The position numbers were made by a program, and so were the translations under genes. From assembly GCA_037178975.1 (NCBI GenBank), contig JASJZH010000003.1, positions 1,364,001-1,428,000 on the forward strand: 64,000 nt of DNA. Direction: 5' to 3'. The stretch is from Oscheius tipulae (taxonomy: Eukaryota; Nematoda; Chromadorea; Rhabditida; Rhabditidae). Below are positions 45,684-55,276 of this stretch, piece by piece. Under the pieces are notes generated by a model. The model did no database searches. It had not been told where the DNA came from and worked only from the letters and a program-made list of their open reading frames with translations. Positions within the stretch are counted from its first letter, which is position 1, and every line of letters begins with the position of its first letter.

Positions 45684-46450
45684 GTTGGCAAGTCTTTTCG
45701 CTTTTTGTAAACATGCCCTTTGTCTTGTTTGCAACAATGACCGAGCTGTTGATATAGCACCTCGTGTTGAGCTATACGGTTGCCACTTGGTTGCCGCATG
45801 ACCTCAGTGACACCCAGAAGTGGCAGCGCGTCGCCCATTCCCTCCTATCCAGGTATGAGAGGAAATACTTTTTACCACGCCTGATGGTGGGGGATGAGAA
45901 GTGGGTAACGTAGGTAAAGTTCCAAAGAAAGCGTCAATGGGTGGGTCCAGGGCAGATACCAAGTTCTGATGTGAAACCTGACACCCATTAAAAGAAGACT
46001 ATGCTCTGTGTTTTCTGGAATATCGAAGAAGTGGTGCATTGGGAACTGCTGGATGCTGGATCTACCCTTACGGCCGCCATATACAGCTAGCAACTTGAAA
46101 GGGTTGCCGTTGCACCTCGTCAGAAACGACCACTGAAGTCGAAGGTCATCCTGCAGATGGACAACGCACGCCCCCATGTTGCAAAACTCACTCGCTCCAA
46201 GATCCACGACCTGGGTTGGGAAATTTTATCCCATCCTCCTTATAGGATGGGGTAAAATATATAGCCCGGACCTTGCTCCTTCCGACTATTATCTATTCCG
46301 GACAACTGTTGTCCTCCAATCTCCAAAGAATTCCGCTGCCCAGAAGTCTTTCCGAACAACTTTTTTTTCCAAACTTCTTCCAGGAGTCAAATTTTGGATA
46401 ACTTCACATGAATCGGCTGCGGATCACCGAACGAAAGAAAGGAAGTGAGG
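45682..46450 (+). mobile_element. Mariner-family transposon relic
   Basis: The left end TTGGGTTGGCAAGTCTTTTC after a TA resembles mariner inverted repeats. Plus-strand reading, in several frames, gives transposase pieces: HDLSDTQKWQRVAHSLLSR, LMVGDEKWV, LQMDNARPHVAK, LGWEILSHPPY and SPDLAPSDYYLFR, the last of the D,D34D type. Stops and frame changes occur (for example between SHPPY and SPDLA, and a TAG near 46090). No right inverted repeat was found before 46.6 kb, so the 3' end is lost or very diverged. It is not functional. Confidence 0.8.
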
Positions 46451-47123
46451 AAGTCAATGCAAAAGAAGGGAATTGTTTGGGTAGACTACTTGGACAAGAG
46501 AAAGGCAAGAACTGTAGAGGAGGCGACCTTCCGGAGCAGCAGCAGACGTCTCAATTGGGCACAAACCGAAGCGAATTGCTTGTCAAGTCTTAACAGGGGG
46601 TTATCTTGATAAGACAAGGAAAGCGCTTTCTTGTCTTTTGGAAGTCTTTTGGTAAAACTTGGGTAAATTGTGGCAAACAATCGCTTCTCTACAGAGAGAT
46701 AGAGAGATAGATCTTGGCTCTTTCAACCTGTGCTATCACATTGTTTTTGCAGATGCTTCACCTTTCAGCCAAAAACCAGTATCGGCTGTCTCTCTGTTTC
46801 AGCCCACTCTCGTCACTTCCTGTCACCAAAATACTCTCCCAGAGTGACGACATCGTACGGGTTTAGTTCCTTCGCTAAACAGTCCTCTATTTTCCCCCTA
46901 TAAGCTCCAAGAGATCGGTAGGGGAGATGGCCTTCCGTGCCGCTACGGCGACCTTTTGTGTTCTGTTACACTCCGTTTTTGTTTTCTTCTTAACTGTCTA
47001 AGCGACCCCCGAGCGGGCGATAGGGTCTGTTTTCTTATTCGATTTGACCCTGTTTGTTCTTGAAGGTTCTGTTTCCATCCCTTTCTCATTTTTAGAGTCC
47101 AATCCCCACAGAGCCCTTCCATA
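46451..47123. other. Intergenic with a dispersed repeat
   Basis: 46570-46680 resembles 36405-36490. The TTR-like gene's 5' acceptor is probably TCATTTTTAG at about 47094, 30 bp before its ATG. No other gene was seen. Confidence 0.5.
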
Positions 47124-48144
47124 ATGTATCGGTTGGTGATAGCTACTTGTCTCTTTGTGACAGTCAGTGCTCTGGGAAGGACTCAGTCTGTGGGAGTGAC
47201 AGGTAAGTCTTATTGTCTGATGATTCAAAGCATCGGGTGTTTCATTGAATTCCATAATATAGAATTATACAGACAAATAGATAGGGGCAAGAAATAGTTA
47301 CTCTTGTGTCACAGACATTCTCGGATAGAACTGTCATAGGGAACAGACAGAATGGAAAGAGTCAAGAGGAGAAAACTACTTTCAAACGCAGTACTAGTTC
47401 ACTTCTTCCAGTTGAGACAGAGTATGAGTTACTGTTCAAAGAGAAGCTAACACAAAGAGCAAGACAGTAATCCAATTCTGGTGGATGACGTGGAGTTTCT
47501 CATTGTATTTTGATAGAGGCTTATAGCCGATCCCGAATACACAAAACCAGTTCATCTAGACTATGAGAGATTCGGTCATACCGAATACACATTACCAGTT
47601 CATCTAGACTATGGGCAGGACTAGTCATTCTAAACTCTCAATAGATGACTCTTGAGAGACAGAAATACATCACAGTATCTAGTGGATCAGTTAGTGCCTC
47701 TATTTTGCAGGAACTCTGATGTGCAACGACAAGCCAGCCGCAGGAGTAAAGATCAAGCTCTACGATGAGGACAAACGCGAGTTTTTCTTACCTTTTAGTT
47801 CTGTCTCATTGTCTCTGTCTCTCTGCCTCGCTGTTTCTCTCATTCTCTGACTCTCTGTCTTTTTAGTGAGCCCCGACGAGCACATGGCCACGACCGAGAC
47901 TGACAGTCAGGGCCACTTTCTGCTCAAAGGCCATGCCGAGGAATTCACCTCAATCGAGCCCAAATTCAACATCTACCACGACTGCGACGACGGAATCAAG
48001 CCCTGTCAGCGAAAACTGACCGTTTACGTGCCGGACAAGTACATCAGTAGCGGCGAGGAGCCGAAGAAACTCTTCGATTTCGGGACCTTCCAGCTGGCCG
48101 GAAAGTTTGAGGGCGAGTCCAGAGACTGCCTTCATAGACTTTAA
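47124..48144 (+). CDS. Transthyretin-like secreted protein (nematode TTL family)
   Basis: Three exons join in phase to 140 residues: 47124-47202, 47711-47776 and 47867-48144. A signal peptide (MYRLVIATCLFVTVSALG) is followed by a transthyretin-like beta sandwich: SVGVTGTLMCNDKPAAGVKI, KLYDEDK, TETDSQGHFLLKG, then FNIYHDCDD and PCQRKLTVYVPDKYI. Cysteine spacing is typical of the nematode family, whose members are abundant secreted proteins; one C. elegans member (TTR-52) bridges apoptotic cells to phagocytes. The second intron begins GC rather than GT (AAAC-GCGAG). The reading phase leaves no usable GT. The first intron holds a 48-bp tandem duplication near 47533-47613. The stop codon lies 62 bp from that of the convergent CRAL-TRIO gene. 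Confidence 0.92.
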
Positions 48145-48206
48145 AAACTTTATTGTTCACTATCTACACAACAGTTTACCCATAAATCTGTCACACAATT
48201 ATGATT

Positions 48207-50168
48207 CTAGACCAGCCAGGTCTTGTATTTGACATCCTTCGACCAGACGGTGCCATGAGTATTGTCAAAAATGATCACATGCTCTCCTGCCTCTTTCACT
48301 GTCATTTTTCCAATCTCTGGGTGGAAGTCGGTCGAGAGACGGAACTTGGGGAAGACTTCTAGACCGTCTTTCACAATTGAGAAGTCCAGATCTCCACTGG
48401 AGACTCGCCAGAACCAGTTAAGTTCCTTGCCAGCCTCGCAATGGACACGGATCTGGAAGATGAACTGGTGAGAGATAGAGAGAGACAGAGAAACAAAGAG
48501 AGATAGAGAGGCAGGGAGACAGAAAAACTGAGAGATAGAGATAGATACAATGAGAGACAAAGAGACAGAAAGTAACCAACCTCGATCTTGTTCCTAGCCG
48601 GTACATTCGCCTTGGTCAAGCCTTGTTCCAACGGACCGTCTTTGTCCTGTACATACCAAAGTTTTTCGGGTGTCTTGCCTCCAAGACGGACGTCTCCCTT
48701 AGGACTGGAATGTTCTTTTGTGCCTCCCCAATGAGGATAGATGTTATGGGCTCCGAAGTCTGCGGCAATGACTTCCTTCCAATCAGCACCCAGGAAGTTG
48801 ACCTTTTCTCTGGTCTGCTTAGACAATACAGGAGAGATCATTGCGTAGACAGTCTTGATCATCAACGGGGTGTTGATTAGGTAGATTTTGCGAGCAAAGT
48901 CGGGGAAGATGGCCTGAAATTGACTATTACTGTCGCTATTCCTCCCTTCTCAGCATTCTCTCCCGGTATCCTGTTCATGATTACCTGCCTCCATCCCAAT
49001 TTCCTATCACTCTCTCCCTATTCCTCTCCCTGACTACACTCCCACTATCACTATGGACGACAATCAGCCTAAACGTATCTACACTACTCTTCCTCGCAAT
49101 GTGCAAGGCAAGTCAGTAGAGCAGATGACCGAAGAAGTCAAAGAAGAGCTCTCCGATCTCAAGAAACAGGCTGCTATTGAGCCGAAAAAGTGCTCGGATT
49201 GTATCACAGAGTGGGTTTCCGTGCAAAAATTCTGTTAGAGAGTGGTTTAGAATGATCAAGTACACTGAGGAGAATCGAGCTGAGGATCCATTGGTCAATC
49301 AACAACTTCTGGCCGAGACCAATCCTTTCACTCAGGCCAAAATGCGTTGCACAATACTGTAATTATGTTCCAACTAGTAATAAAGACTGTCGAACAGAAT
49401 TGTCTCTGTCTCTCACCTGCATGATAGTCAACAGATCCTTATAAATCATCAAAGTAGGTGTGTAGAGCAGATCCATACTGAACCCATCCAGATCAATGAC
49501 AATCTTCACACCAAGCTTCTTCCCGCCATTCGCCTCCGCTCGTCTGACCAGCTTGAAAGCCAGCTCCGTCTCGATAATGTTCAGCTTGAAGAGTTCACTG
49601 ACGCAGCCGGCCTTGACAAGCGACTTGGGATGAGTCAGGCCGATAGATTGCACGTAGATGACGTTTCCTTCGTCATCGGTCCCCATTAAACCACCGGGAA
49701 AGTAGTCGGCTGCATTGGATAGAGAACGAATGAACGTGTTCAGCTCGCTCGGTTCCATAATTCCGAGCTCATCACAGCCAAGGCCCTTGATGTAGGTCAC
49801 GGCGCTTTTGAGCTTCGGGAGAATCACATCTGAAAGTATATTTGAGGCCGGTGGATGCCTCTCTATGTTTCCCTTTCTCTCTGCTCCTCTGTGGCTTTGT
49901 CCTTCTGTCCTTCTGTCTCCTAGTCTTGCTGTCTCTCTGCCTCTGTCTCTATTTTTGTGTCTTTGACTCTCTGTCACTCTATCTCTGTTTCTAATGACTC
50001 ACCGATATCATAATCCCATCCCATAAGCCATCGAAGAAGATTGAAATCCGTATCGTATTCCGGATAGAGGGTTAGCTCAGCAGCTGCTCTCTTTCTCAGC
50101 TCCGCTATTTTTTCTCTATGGTAGGGTGTGAGCTGGGCAAGAGACGGATAGTGGTCCTCGGCTACCAT
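48207..50168 (-). CDS. SEC14-like CRAL-TRIO and GOLD domain protein
   Basis: Four exons join in phase to 385 residues: 50168-50003, 49829-49417, 48913-48581 and 48452-48207. Order: an N-terminal CRAL-TRIO-N helix bundle (LRWLMGWDYDIGD), the lipid-binding CRAL-TRIO domain at residues 85-235 (KLGVKIVIDLDGFSMDLL, TIMQAIFPDFARKIYLINTP, VNFLGADWKEVI, YPHWGGTK), then a C-terminal GOLD beta sandwich (CEAGKELNWFWRVSSGD, TVKEAGEHVIIFDNTHG). Such proteins bind phospholipids, squalene or retinoids and act at the cytosolic face of membranes. C. elegans CTG proteins have this layout. The ATG follows TGGCTTTAGA, a likely trans-splice site. The 48914-49416 intron holds a G-protein gamma gene on the other strand. 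Confidence 0.93.
49053..49363 (+). CDS. Heterotrimeric G-protein gamma subunit, nested antisense
   Basis: The first exon gives MDDNQPKRIYTTLPRN, then EEVKEELSDLKKQAAIEPKK, the coiled-coil helix that pairs with G-beta. The end gives WFRMIKYTEENRAEDPLV, then NPFTQAKMRCTIL, with the NPF motif and a C-terminal CTIL prenylation (CAAX) box; Leu at the last position predicts geranylgeranylation. The two parts are in different frames. They join in phase only through a 28-nt intron (GTGGGTTTCC to CTGTTAG, 49210-49237 approximately) or if the sequence has an indel. The product would be about 94 residues, slightly long for the family. A polyadenylation signal (AATAAA) follows at about 49378. It lies inside a CRAL-TRIO gene intron on the opposite strand. 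Confidence 0.75.
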
Positions 50169-51605
50169 TCTAAAGCCAGTGTTCTATTCTCTCTGACTAT
50201 CGAAAATTGGGAGAAAAAGGACTGCGTCAGTCTGCTTATCAGGCCTATTGTGTGCTGGAAGAGAGTCTCTTGGGGGCAGGGGAAAGTGTTCAAGAATCAA
50301 GTTGGTCCGATTAAGGAACTGAAGCAGATTGGTTTTAAGCTTGTAGTCTGGAGCAAAGAGGATACTTTCTTTGGATAGAGTGTTCTAAATCTGGATTTGT
50401 CTGCACTTCTACATGATCCTGGGTGATTCATGAAATTGTGAAGCAGTCTGCCCGAAAAGAAAACTGCCCCCTGATCCGGGAGCATATAGGGAGCGACTAG
50501 TTCAAAATTATTTCTAGGGGGAAATGTTAGAACTTCTTCCTTGAAACAAGGGATGCTTCCTGGAAAGTAGTTCACAGAGTTCAATAAATTTCTTGTAATT
50601 AGTTACAGTAGTGTATTCCAAAGGAATTTTTAGAAGAAAAACTCTGCTACGAAGCATTCTAATTAGGTGCATAGTTTTATTGACGAAGGCAATTACCTAA
50701 CTTCCTGGACGAGTTAAAAATGTTGTCAGTGTACACAAAAGAAACGCCTCTTTTCGTTTAGAATGTTTTAACGTCTTTTTCTTTTCATGATTGACAGGAG
50801 CATATGCCTATGCCTAATGTGTTCAAATTTGACATGATATCTAAAAAAAATAGATGTTTCCCCTCGAGAGTCAATGTCACTGCAATTCTGAAGCTTACTT
50901 CACAACCAGTGTTACAGATCCGATCCTAGAACAAACAGCGTTTAATGGCTCAGAGCTTTATCGAGAGTCACGGGATAGATTTTTTGGAGTTCGAGTTCTA
51001 AAGAAATGACAAAACTTAAGCTTTGCTGTTGAAGCAGCTCATACAGTCAAATAATTTTACTTTGGAATGCCGCAAGACAAGTCTCAAAACAATGCTTCTC
51101 TTCCTTGCTGAACGAGTAGCCCGAAGGCAAAGAGAGGGAGCGATAAAAGCTCTGCGGCTTGGTAAGGGAGATAAGACAATAGGGGGAAATGAAGAGCACG
51201 GCGACCAGAAACGATTATCACTGTTCAAAAAATGTCGAGGGAAGATAAAGGAATTCTGGACATCGATTTGATTCCTGGACCGAGTAGCTGTGTGAATTTT
51301 AAATTCATTATTGCCGCTCGTATCGCGATTTGTAAACTGGGAGGTACTAATCAAAGAAGAAGACTCTTGACCAGTACCCCTAAAAATAGGCTTGACTGCT
51401 TCTGCCATATCGGAACATAGTTGTAGTCTTATCACTCTCAAAACACGTGGATCAAATAACAATGAACAGGAGAAGAAGGGCCAACAACTATACTACATTA
51501 GATGGGGAGACAGGGATAGAGACAGAGTCCATGACTTCACCTAAACCGTGGGGTGAATCTATATTTAAACCATTAATTGCTCCTTTTAAATATCACGTGA
51601 GCCTC
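50169..51605. other. Intergenic, with a dispersed repeat
   Basis: 50580-50700 matches the repeat at 30015-30135. ORFs here are short and unbiased. No gene was seen. Confidence 0.5.
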
Positions 51606-51857
51606 TTAGTGCTTATGATGCTTCTTGTGCTTCTTATAGTGACGGTCACTGCCGCAGCCGCGATGTCTACCATAGTGCCCACCACCATGATGCCCTCCTC
51701 CGCGATGCCCTGGAGAGGTCTGTGGCGTTTTTACTGTCATTCCGGGAGGCGGAGTATTCGCATCCTCCGGCTTCTTCTTCGGAGAGTAACAGCAAACAGC
51801 ACAGATGACTATCAGAACCAAAATGAGGATAACCATATCGGACACCCTGTATCCCAT
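51606..51857 (-). CDS. Small membrane-anchored Gly/His-rich protein
   Basis: A single-exon ORF of 83 codons. Start MGYRVSDM, then one hydrophobic helix (VILILVLIVICAVCCY, residues 9-24), a Pro/Thr-rich spacer (EDANTPPPGMTVKTPQT) and a Gly/His/Arg tail with GGGHHGGGHYG ending KKHKKHHKH. Similar small Gly/His-rich proteins are common in nematodes; some are antimicrobial or metal-binding, but no function can be assigned. The helix with a positive side after it could act as a signal anchor. The antisense strand is also open but reads less like protein. A second exon was not needed. Confidence 0.55.
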   Translation of the reverse strand: MGYRVSDMVILILVLIVICAVCCYSPKKKPEDANTPPPGMTVKTPQTSPGHRGGGHHGGGHYGRHRGCGSDRHYKKHKKHHKH

Positions 51858-51869
51858 TCCAATTGAGGA

Positions 51870-54800
51870 TCCAGTTGACAGTAGGGTGGTGGCTGCTGCC
51901 GGAGTAGTGGTGCTAAGTAGTATGTTAGCCGTGGCTCTGAAAGACTACCATTGCTCCAAAAGTTGGGAAAATTTACTCTGCTGGAAGTAAAGTTGATATG
52001 ACTGGAACTACTGAAGAGCTTTCTGTACGCCTTTTAAAGTTGTGCAAAGTTCCTTCCAATTTTGTAACTTCTGTCAGTGAGACGAGGCCACGGAAAAAGT
52101 AAATGATCCAGACAGTGAGAACCTGTACTTTGAGACAGAGATCGGAAATTGAGAGTTCAGTAAGAGTGTCTGTCTCTCTATCTCGCTTCCTCTCTCTCTC
52201 TCTCTCTGTCTTTTTCTCTATCTGTCTCTCTATTTCTCCGTCTATCTGTATCTCCGTTGTATCTGTAATCTTTTGAACTCAGATTAGTATCTTGCATCTC
52301 TAGCTGAAACATTCGAAACTGTTGAGGGGATTACTCTCCCGCAGACTGTCGAAATCGAATTAGCCGGGCTGCTTTTCTGTCGTCGTCACACCAGAGAGAG
52401 ACAGAGGCGGTTCTCTCCTCTCTCCGTATTACAACAGCACCCCGGCAACTTCCTGAAGGTAGAAATCTAATTAGGCGACGAGAAGGGCAGAGGACCAGTT
52501 TTTGGTCTTGGTTATTTATTTATCTTTTCGCCACTTTAGGAAAGAAGTCCAGAACAATCACGTTTTGATTGCGTTTGACGGCAGAGAGACAGAGTGACAG
52601 AAAAGACTGAGAGGCAGAGAGACTGTTCCTTCTCTTGGAACCCAGTTCCTTCCTTTGCGCCCCATCCGCACACGTTCGTCTCATAAATTATAGCATTCCG
52701 TAGACCGTTCAGGTGCAGCCCACGTGGTCTGCTTCCCCCTCTCGTCTCTCCACAATTCCAGCAGCGGTATAGCACAGACCCGAGCGTCAGTCTCTCTTCC
52801 TTTCTCTCTCGCCTTCGGAATTCCCTTCGCTTCTCCAATCGGGCGCTATGCCGCCGCCACACACTGATTGCGTAACCTTCTACCTATCCCATCCCTTTTT
52901 CTGGTCGGCTTTAATTTGTACGAGTAAACAATCGATTGGTCGATTCTAAAAAGACATGGGTGACCTTTTCTCTTTTCTCTCGGGGGCAGTTTTTTGTGCT
53001 TGCGCGAGAGAGTCTTAAGAACAATCTCGACCAGATTAACACTTCCTAGTCTGCAAGTAGACTGGGGAAATTTTTGCTAGTATTGTCTTTTCTCCGATTT
53101 CAACTTTCTTATTTTGCATCTTTATGACTTTGAACAGATTTGTTTCAAGCTTTCAAGACATTTCTCGTTAACCACGGACTCTTCAGATGATTCATAAGAT
53201 TGTCCCTCCTTTCTGATCCTCCTGTAAATTGGTTCTGTCAGTCTGTCATTCTCTCATCATTAGCAGCAGTTCTCTGTCAACAGTCAGTAACGCGGAAGCT
53301 CTTCTGTCACACAGTTCAACACTGATCTCTAAATGTCTCCTCCTTTAGAAGATACATGGTACTTTTAGCACTAGGCCTCAAAAACAGTAAATCCCAAATC
53401 GATCAAATCTTGTTCTTTGTGTATGTGTCTGAAGCCCTAATGGCCAAGTTGTCACTGTTACTTTGTGACAGCAATTAGTGACATCTGTTAGCAAGTCAAG
53501 TCAATCCCAGTCAGTTTGGTAGATGTATCTATGGCAGAATGTTGCCCCTCTTACGGTAGATCGACTGGAGCCCAGAGAGGGAAATGGCCATGGGTTGGTC
53601 CTTTTCCAATTTGACTCTTGTGGTTCTCTAAACTACCAGTCACTAATGCTCCTGGCGGAGTTACCAAGTATTCTTTTGGCACGTTGAACAATTCGACTTT
53701 CTTCTAAATCGACTTGCCAAAATCTGCTAAGAATCATACTTGATATGTGTTACACGCGTCTCGTGCAAATTGTGAAAATAGCATATTTCTCATTCTTGCA
53801 CGAGGCAGAGAGTAAAAGGCTGGTCTCTGATTGTTAGTTATACGAAAGTTAGCTCATATTCCTGAGACTGAGACATTTTTAGACAAACATGCACATTTTT
53901 AGTAGTCTCTTGAATTTGATGTCAGTTTCTACCATACCTAACACGTTATCACTCTTGTCTCATATCATAAGTTAGCTTTGTAAACAAGTTTCCAATTCAA
54001 GACCTTTCCCCTATGACAATTGTTTTGTTCTTTACTCTCCTCGGTACTCTCTCCTGCCTGACCACTAATCTCTGTAGAAGGAACCGTCTGTCAACACGAA
54101 TCACGATCAGGGATGTGTGTTGCGTAGAACTCCACTAATAGATCCATTAAAAACAAGATTCTCGACTTGTAAACACAAGAGGATTTCGTGTCCCACCCGT
54201 ACTATATCGACTAATTGGAGCTGGAATTCCATAAGACTCATTCAAGGACAACTTCCGTCGTTCTCTGCTGCCATTTTTCGCGCCATTTCCCCAAACAAAA
54301 AAGGCCAATGTTTGTAAAATTGATTAGGATCCGTCAGTGACGCTCAGGTATTGGCAGATGTGACCGTTTGAATTGTTCGAAAACTATCAGGAATGAGTCA
54401 GAGTTTTGACCTCGTTGAGGACGAGTCGCACCCATTCCGGTTCGTTCCTTTCCCACTCCGGGAGGGAGAACCTTGACTCAGCGGCTACTTAGATGGCTAG
54501 TTAGGTTGTGAGTCAGTCTTTTGAGGGTCAGGGTTGTTAGGATATTGTGACTGTCTCTCTATTTTCCAGAGTATCTTCAAGCCCCCTATACCAGAGCTTT
54601 CACCTGTTTTTACCCTGTCATATTCTAAGCTTGTCAACATCTTTCTCTCATTTTTTTGCTCAAGCCCACAGACGATAGTTTTTAACTCCGTCCCCACATC
54701 ACAAAAGTCTGCACAAGGTTAAAATTTCAATGTTCTTTTGAAGCTAGACAGCCGGGTCCCAGCCTGTCCAGTCATTAGTGGCGCCTTCGTTAAAACTGTA

Positions 54801-55276
54801 GGAAGCCACAGTCTTATTATTCCAACATTTATTTGACAAATCTATTTTGTTTTTAGTTTCTTTCCAAACGCAGACCGAGAGTTTACCAATGTCTTAGACT
54901 GTAACGTCATCTACTTTCCACAACATGTCTATTGCGTTCGATAGTTCAATGACAATCGGATTAAAGAAACAGGAACAGCAGAGACAGAGGGACAGCGAGA
55001 CAGATTGATAGAGAGACTGAGAGACATAAAGCCAGAGAGACAGAGAGACAGAGACAGGAATGTATTGGTTATCTTTCCGTTCTCTGAAACCCCATCTCCC
55101 TTTCCCTGCCTTGTTTACCCTTCTGGACACATTTGTCTCTCTATTATCATGCGTTCATGTTTTCTGACAGACCTCTGAATGTTTTGTAGAAGTGGCTTTC
55201 TTGCCCCTTACCAAAAACAATTGCATTAGTGAGAGGATTTTCACCTGTTCCTTCTCTCTCTTTCTTTCCAATCCAA
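51870..55276. other. Long intergenic stretch rich in simple repeats
   Basis: TCTCTGTCTC tracts lie at 52165-52260, 52555-52620 and 54970-55060. A dispersed repeat is at 53440-53590. ORFs are short, low-complexity or unbiased. No gene or RNA was recognised. Confidence 0.5.
53440..53590 (+). repeat. Dispersed repeat shared with 55950-56085
   Basis: Both places read AGTTACTTTGTG / TGTTACTTTGTGA, then GCAAGTCAAGTCA, GTCAGTTTGG(T/G)AGAT, GAATG(T/C)TGC(C/T)CCT and (A/G)TCGACTGGAG in the same order. The second copy lies in an intron of the membrane-protein gene at 55277-60102. A weaker relation to 33110-33300 is possible (AATTGTA(G/A)AGGTAGG). Confidence 0.6.

Noticed and set aside
51447-51866. 139-codon plus-strand ORF antisense to the Gly/His-rich protein
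   Set aside because: Its Ala/Met/Val run is the complement of the Gly/His codons; the minus reading has a better protein shape.
52536-52862. 108-codon minus-strand Arg-rich ORF
   Set aside because: GC-rich low-complexity DNA, contains a simple repeat, no splice or start support.
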